Assembly (NCBI GenBank): GCA_029879555.1
Contig: JAOUQB010000145.1
Coordinates: forward strand, 1 to 6,503
Direction of reading: 5' to 3'
DNA: 6,503 bases
DNA from: Nitrospirota bacterium
GTDB lineage: Bacteria > Nitrospirota > Nitrospiria > Nitrospirales > UBA8639
A model generated the notes under the pieces. It was given only the letters and a program-made list of their open reading frames with translations. It did not search any database and was not told where the DNA came from. Positions within the stretch are counted from its first letter, which is position 1. Every line of letters starts with the position of its first letter. Made by a program: the position numbers and the translations under genes. Shown piece by piece: positions 5,292-6,503 of the stretch.

Positions 5292-6503
5292 TTACGCGCG
5301 AGTCTGTTGTGAGATGGGCAACTGTATATAAAAGGTGGTGCCTTTTCCCTCCTCACTCTCAACTCGTATGGTGCCATGATGAATTGTGATGACATCTTTG
5401 ACGATTTTTGTTCCAAGTCCGGTTCCCGTGGCCTTTGTACTGATCGCCCCATCTGTAAAGAGCCGATCGCGAATTTCCGGTGGCATGCCTCGCCCTGTGT
5501 CCGTGACGGTTAAATACATGGTCTGTGAATCTTCTGCGACGCGCCCTCGAATAACCACGCATCCGCCTCGTGGAATTTCAGGGATGGCATTATTGACCAG
5601 GTTGTAGAACGCATTAAACAGACGCCGTTCGTCACCCTCTAACTGAGGAAGCGTTTCAAGCTGTTCAGTGTTGAGCGTGATGGCTTTTTTCTTGGCATAG
5701 GTACGAAGAGTCTCATAGACCCCCTCAACAATCGTGTGAACCTGGCATGATGTGAAATGTGGAGGGCTGGTCACTCCCTTAACGGCATCGGCGATCTCCC
5801 GAACTCGATCTTGAATCCGTTTTGCATTGGTGACGATCATCCGTAACAGTTCTTGGCTGTTCGCATAGCTGAGCTCCGCCCCTTGAGCATGGATCTCAAG
5901 GAGCCGTGGGAATTGTTCATCGATTTCATCTTTTAACAGATCGGCTCCAGACAATACGGGCATCAACATATTCTTAATATCGTGTCCGATGTTGCCCAAT
6001 ACCCTGGTGACTTCCGCTAATTTCGCTTCTTCTAATAATTGCGCCGCCATCCGTTTCTTTTCGGTGATGTCCTGAAAGGTGACCACGGCCCCTGCCAGAG
6101 CTCCGTGGTCATCCCAAATGGGCGTGCTGGTATAGTGCGCAGGAAAGCTGGTCCCGTCCTTTCGCCAAAACACTTCGTCATCACCTTGATGAACTAGTCC
6201 ATCTTTATACGCCTTATATATAGGGCATGACTCAGCCGGATAAGTCGATCCATCAGCTTTGGTGTGATGCCAGGTGCGGTGACTCGGTTTTCCCAATAAC
6301 TCACCCGGTTCGTACCCCAATAAACGATTCGCGGTTGGATTCACAAACGTATGATGGCCCTCCAGGTCGAGACCAAAAATCCCTTCCCCAGCGGCCTGTA
6401 AGATCATGTCGTTGGTTCGACGAAATTGGTCAATGACCTGTTCGCATTGCCGTCGGTAGGTAATATCTTGAAACACCACCACGGCACCCACCAACGATCC
6501 CTC
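5292..6503 (-). CDS. PAS-PAS sensor histidine kinase (partial, N-terminus beyond right edge)
   Basis: The frame is open to the right edge, so at least 403 residues of a longer protein are seen (numbering here from the TTG at 6494). It opens with the end of one PAS domain (GAVVVFQDIT, 3-12). A complete second PAS follows (about 20-147), with GIFGLD, NPTANRLLGY, a CPIYKA segment (90-95), VFWRKDGTSFP and AGAVVTFQDITEKK. HisKA has H171 in IGHDIKNML as the phospho-accepting histidine. The HATPase has the N box YNLVNNAI (297-304), G1 box DTGRGM (332-337) and G2 box GTGLG (357-361), so it should be catalytically active. No membrane helix is visible in the seen part and no receiver domain follows. 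The oxidase gene begins 92 bp downstream on the same strand, so regulation of it is possible, but no response regulator is present here. Confidence 0.9.
   Translation of the reverse strand, partial: EGSLVGAVVVFQDITYRRQCEQVIDQFRRTNDMILQAAGEGIFGLDLEGHHTFVNPTANRLLGYEPGELLGKPSHRTWHHTKADGSTYPAESCPIYKAYKDGLVHQGDDEVFWRKDGTSFPAHYTSTPIWDDHGALAGAVVTFQDITEKKRMAAQLLEEAKLAEVTRVLGNIGHDIKNMLMPVLSGADLLKDEIDEQFPRLLEIHAQGAELSYANSQELLRMIVTNAKRIQDRVREIADAVKGVTSPPHFTSCQVHTIVEGVYETLRTYAKKKAITLNTEQLETLPQLEGDERRLFNAFYNLVNNAIPEIPRGGCVVIRGRVAEDSQTMYLTVTDTGRGMPPEIRDRLFTDGAISTKATGTGLGTKIVKDVITIHHGTIRVESEEGKGTTFYIQLPISQQTRA

Noticed and set aside
4021..5331. Several + strand open frames of 60-110 codons opposite the sulfite oxidase and cytochrome
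   Set aside because: They are antisense to a well-supported gene and have neither ribosome binding sites nor domain-like composition.

Overview
The window looks like bacterial chromosome with roughly half G+C. The gene content (a SorA/SorB-type sulfite dehydrogenase pair, a PAS histidine kinase, and dispersed short hairpin elements with GGGGC-type ends) suggests a Nitrospirota (Nitrospira-like) genome. That assignment rests on resemblance alone and is tentative. Nothing in the window is an rRNA, a tRNA, a CRISPR array or a complete transposon.

The left third (1-1440) reads on the + strand and looks worn. It opens with the broken tail of a sigma-54-activator-type AAA+ domain (1-129), frameshifted near position 102 and ending exactly where a 53-bp inverted-repeat element (129-181) begins. 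An intact DUF1456/YehS-family gene follows (410-895), then a Sel1-repeat gene (1098-1440) broken by a single-base frameshift near 1310.

The right two thirds (1644-6503) read on the - strand. In transcription order they hold a PAS-PAS-HisKA-HATPase sensor kinase whose N-terminus lies beyond the right edge, a Tat-exported molybdopterin sulfite oxidase of SorA type, an exported diheme cytochrome c whose start is 7 nt after the oxidase stop, a small Gly-rich lipoprotein with its own good promoter and ribosome binding site, and a TauE/SafE-family permease. A 122-bp MITE-like hairpin element (2736-2857) directly abuts the lipoprotein stop codon.

Functionally, the oxidase and cytochrome form a clear two-gene unit: sulfite would be oxidised to sulfate in the periplasm and its electrons passed through two c-type hemes. 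The TauE/SafE permease on the same strand could export sulfite or another anionic sulfur compound, so the region may be a sulfite-handling locus. The permease is separated by a lipoprotein gene and a repeat, however, so the link is inference. The kinase has no response regulator within the window, and its control of these genes is unproven. I see no wholly new system here. The best leads are the two-heme form of the SorB-like partner, the two decayed genes and the two hairpin elements sitting at gene ends.
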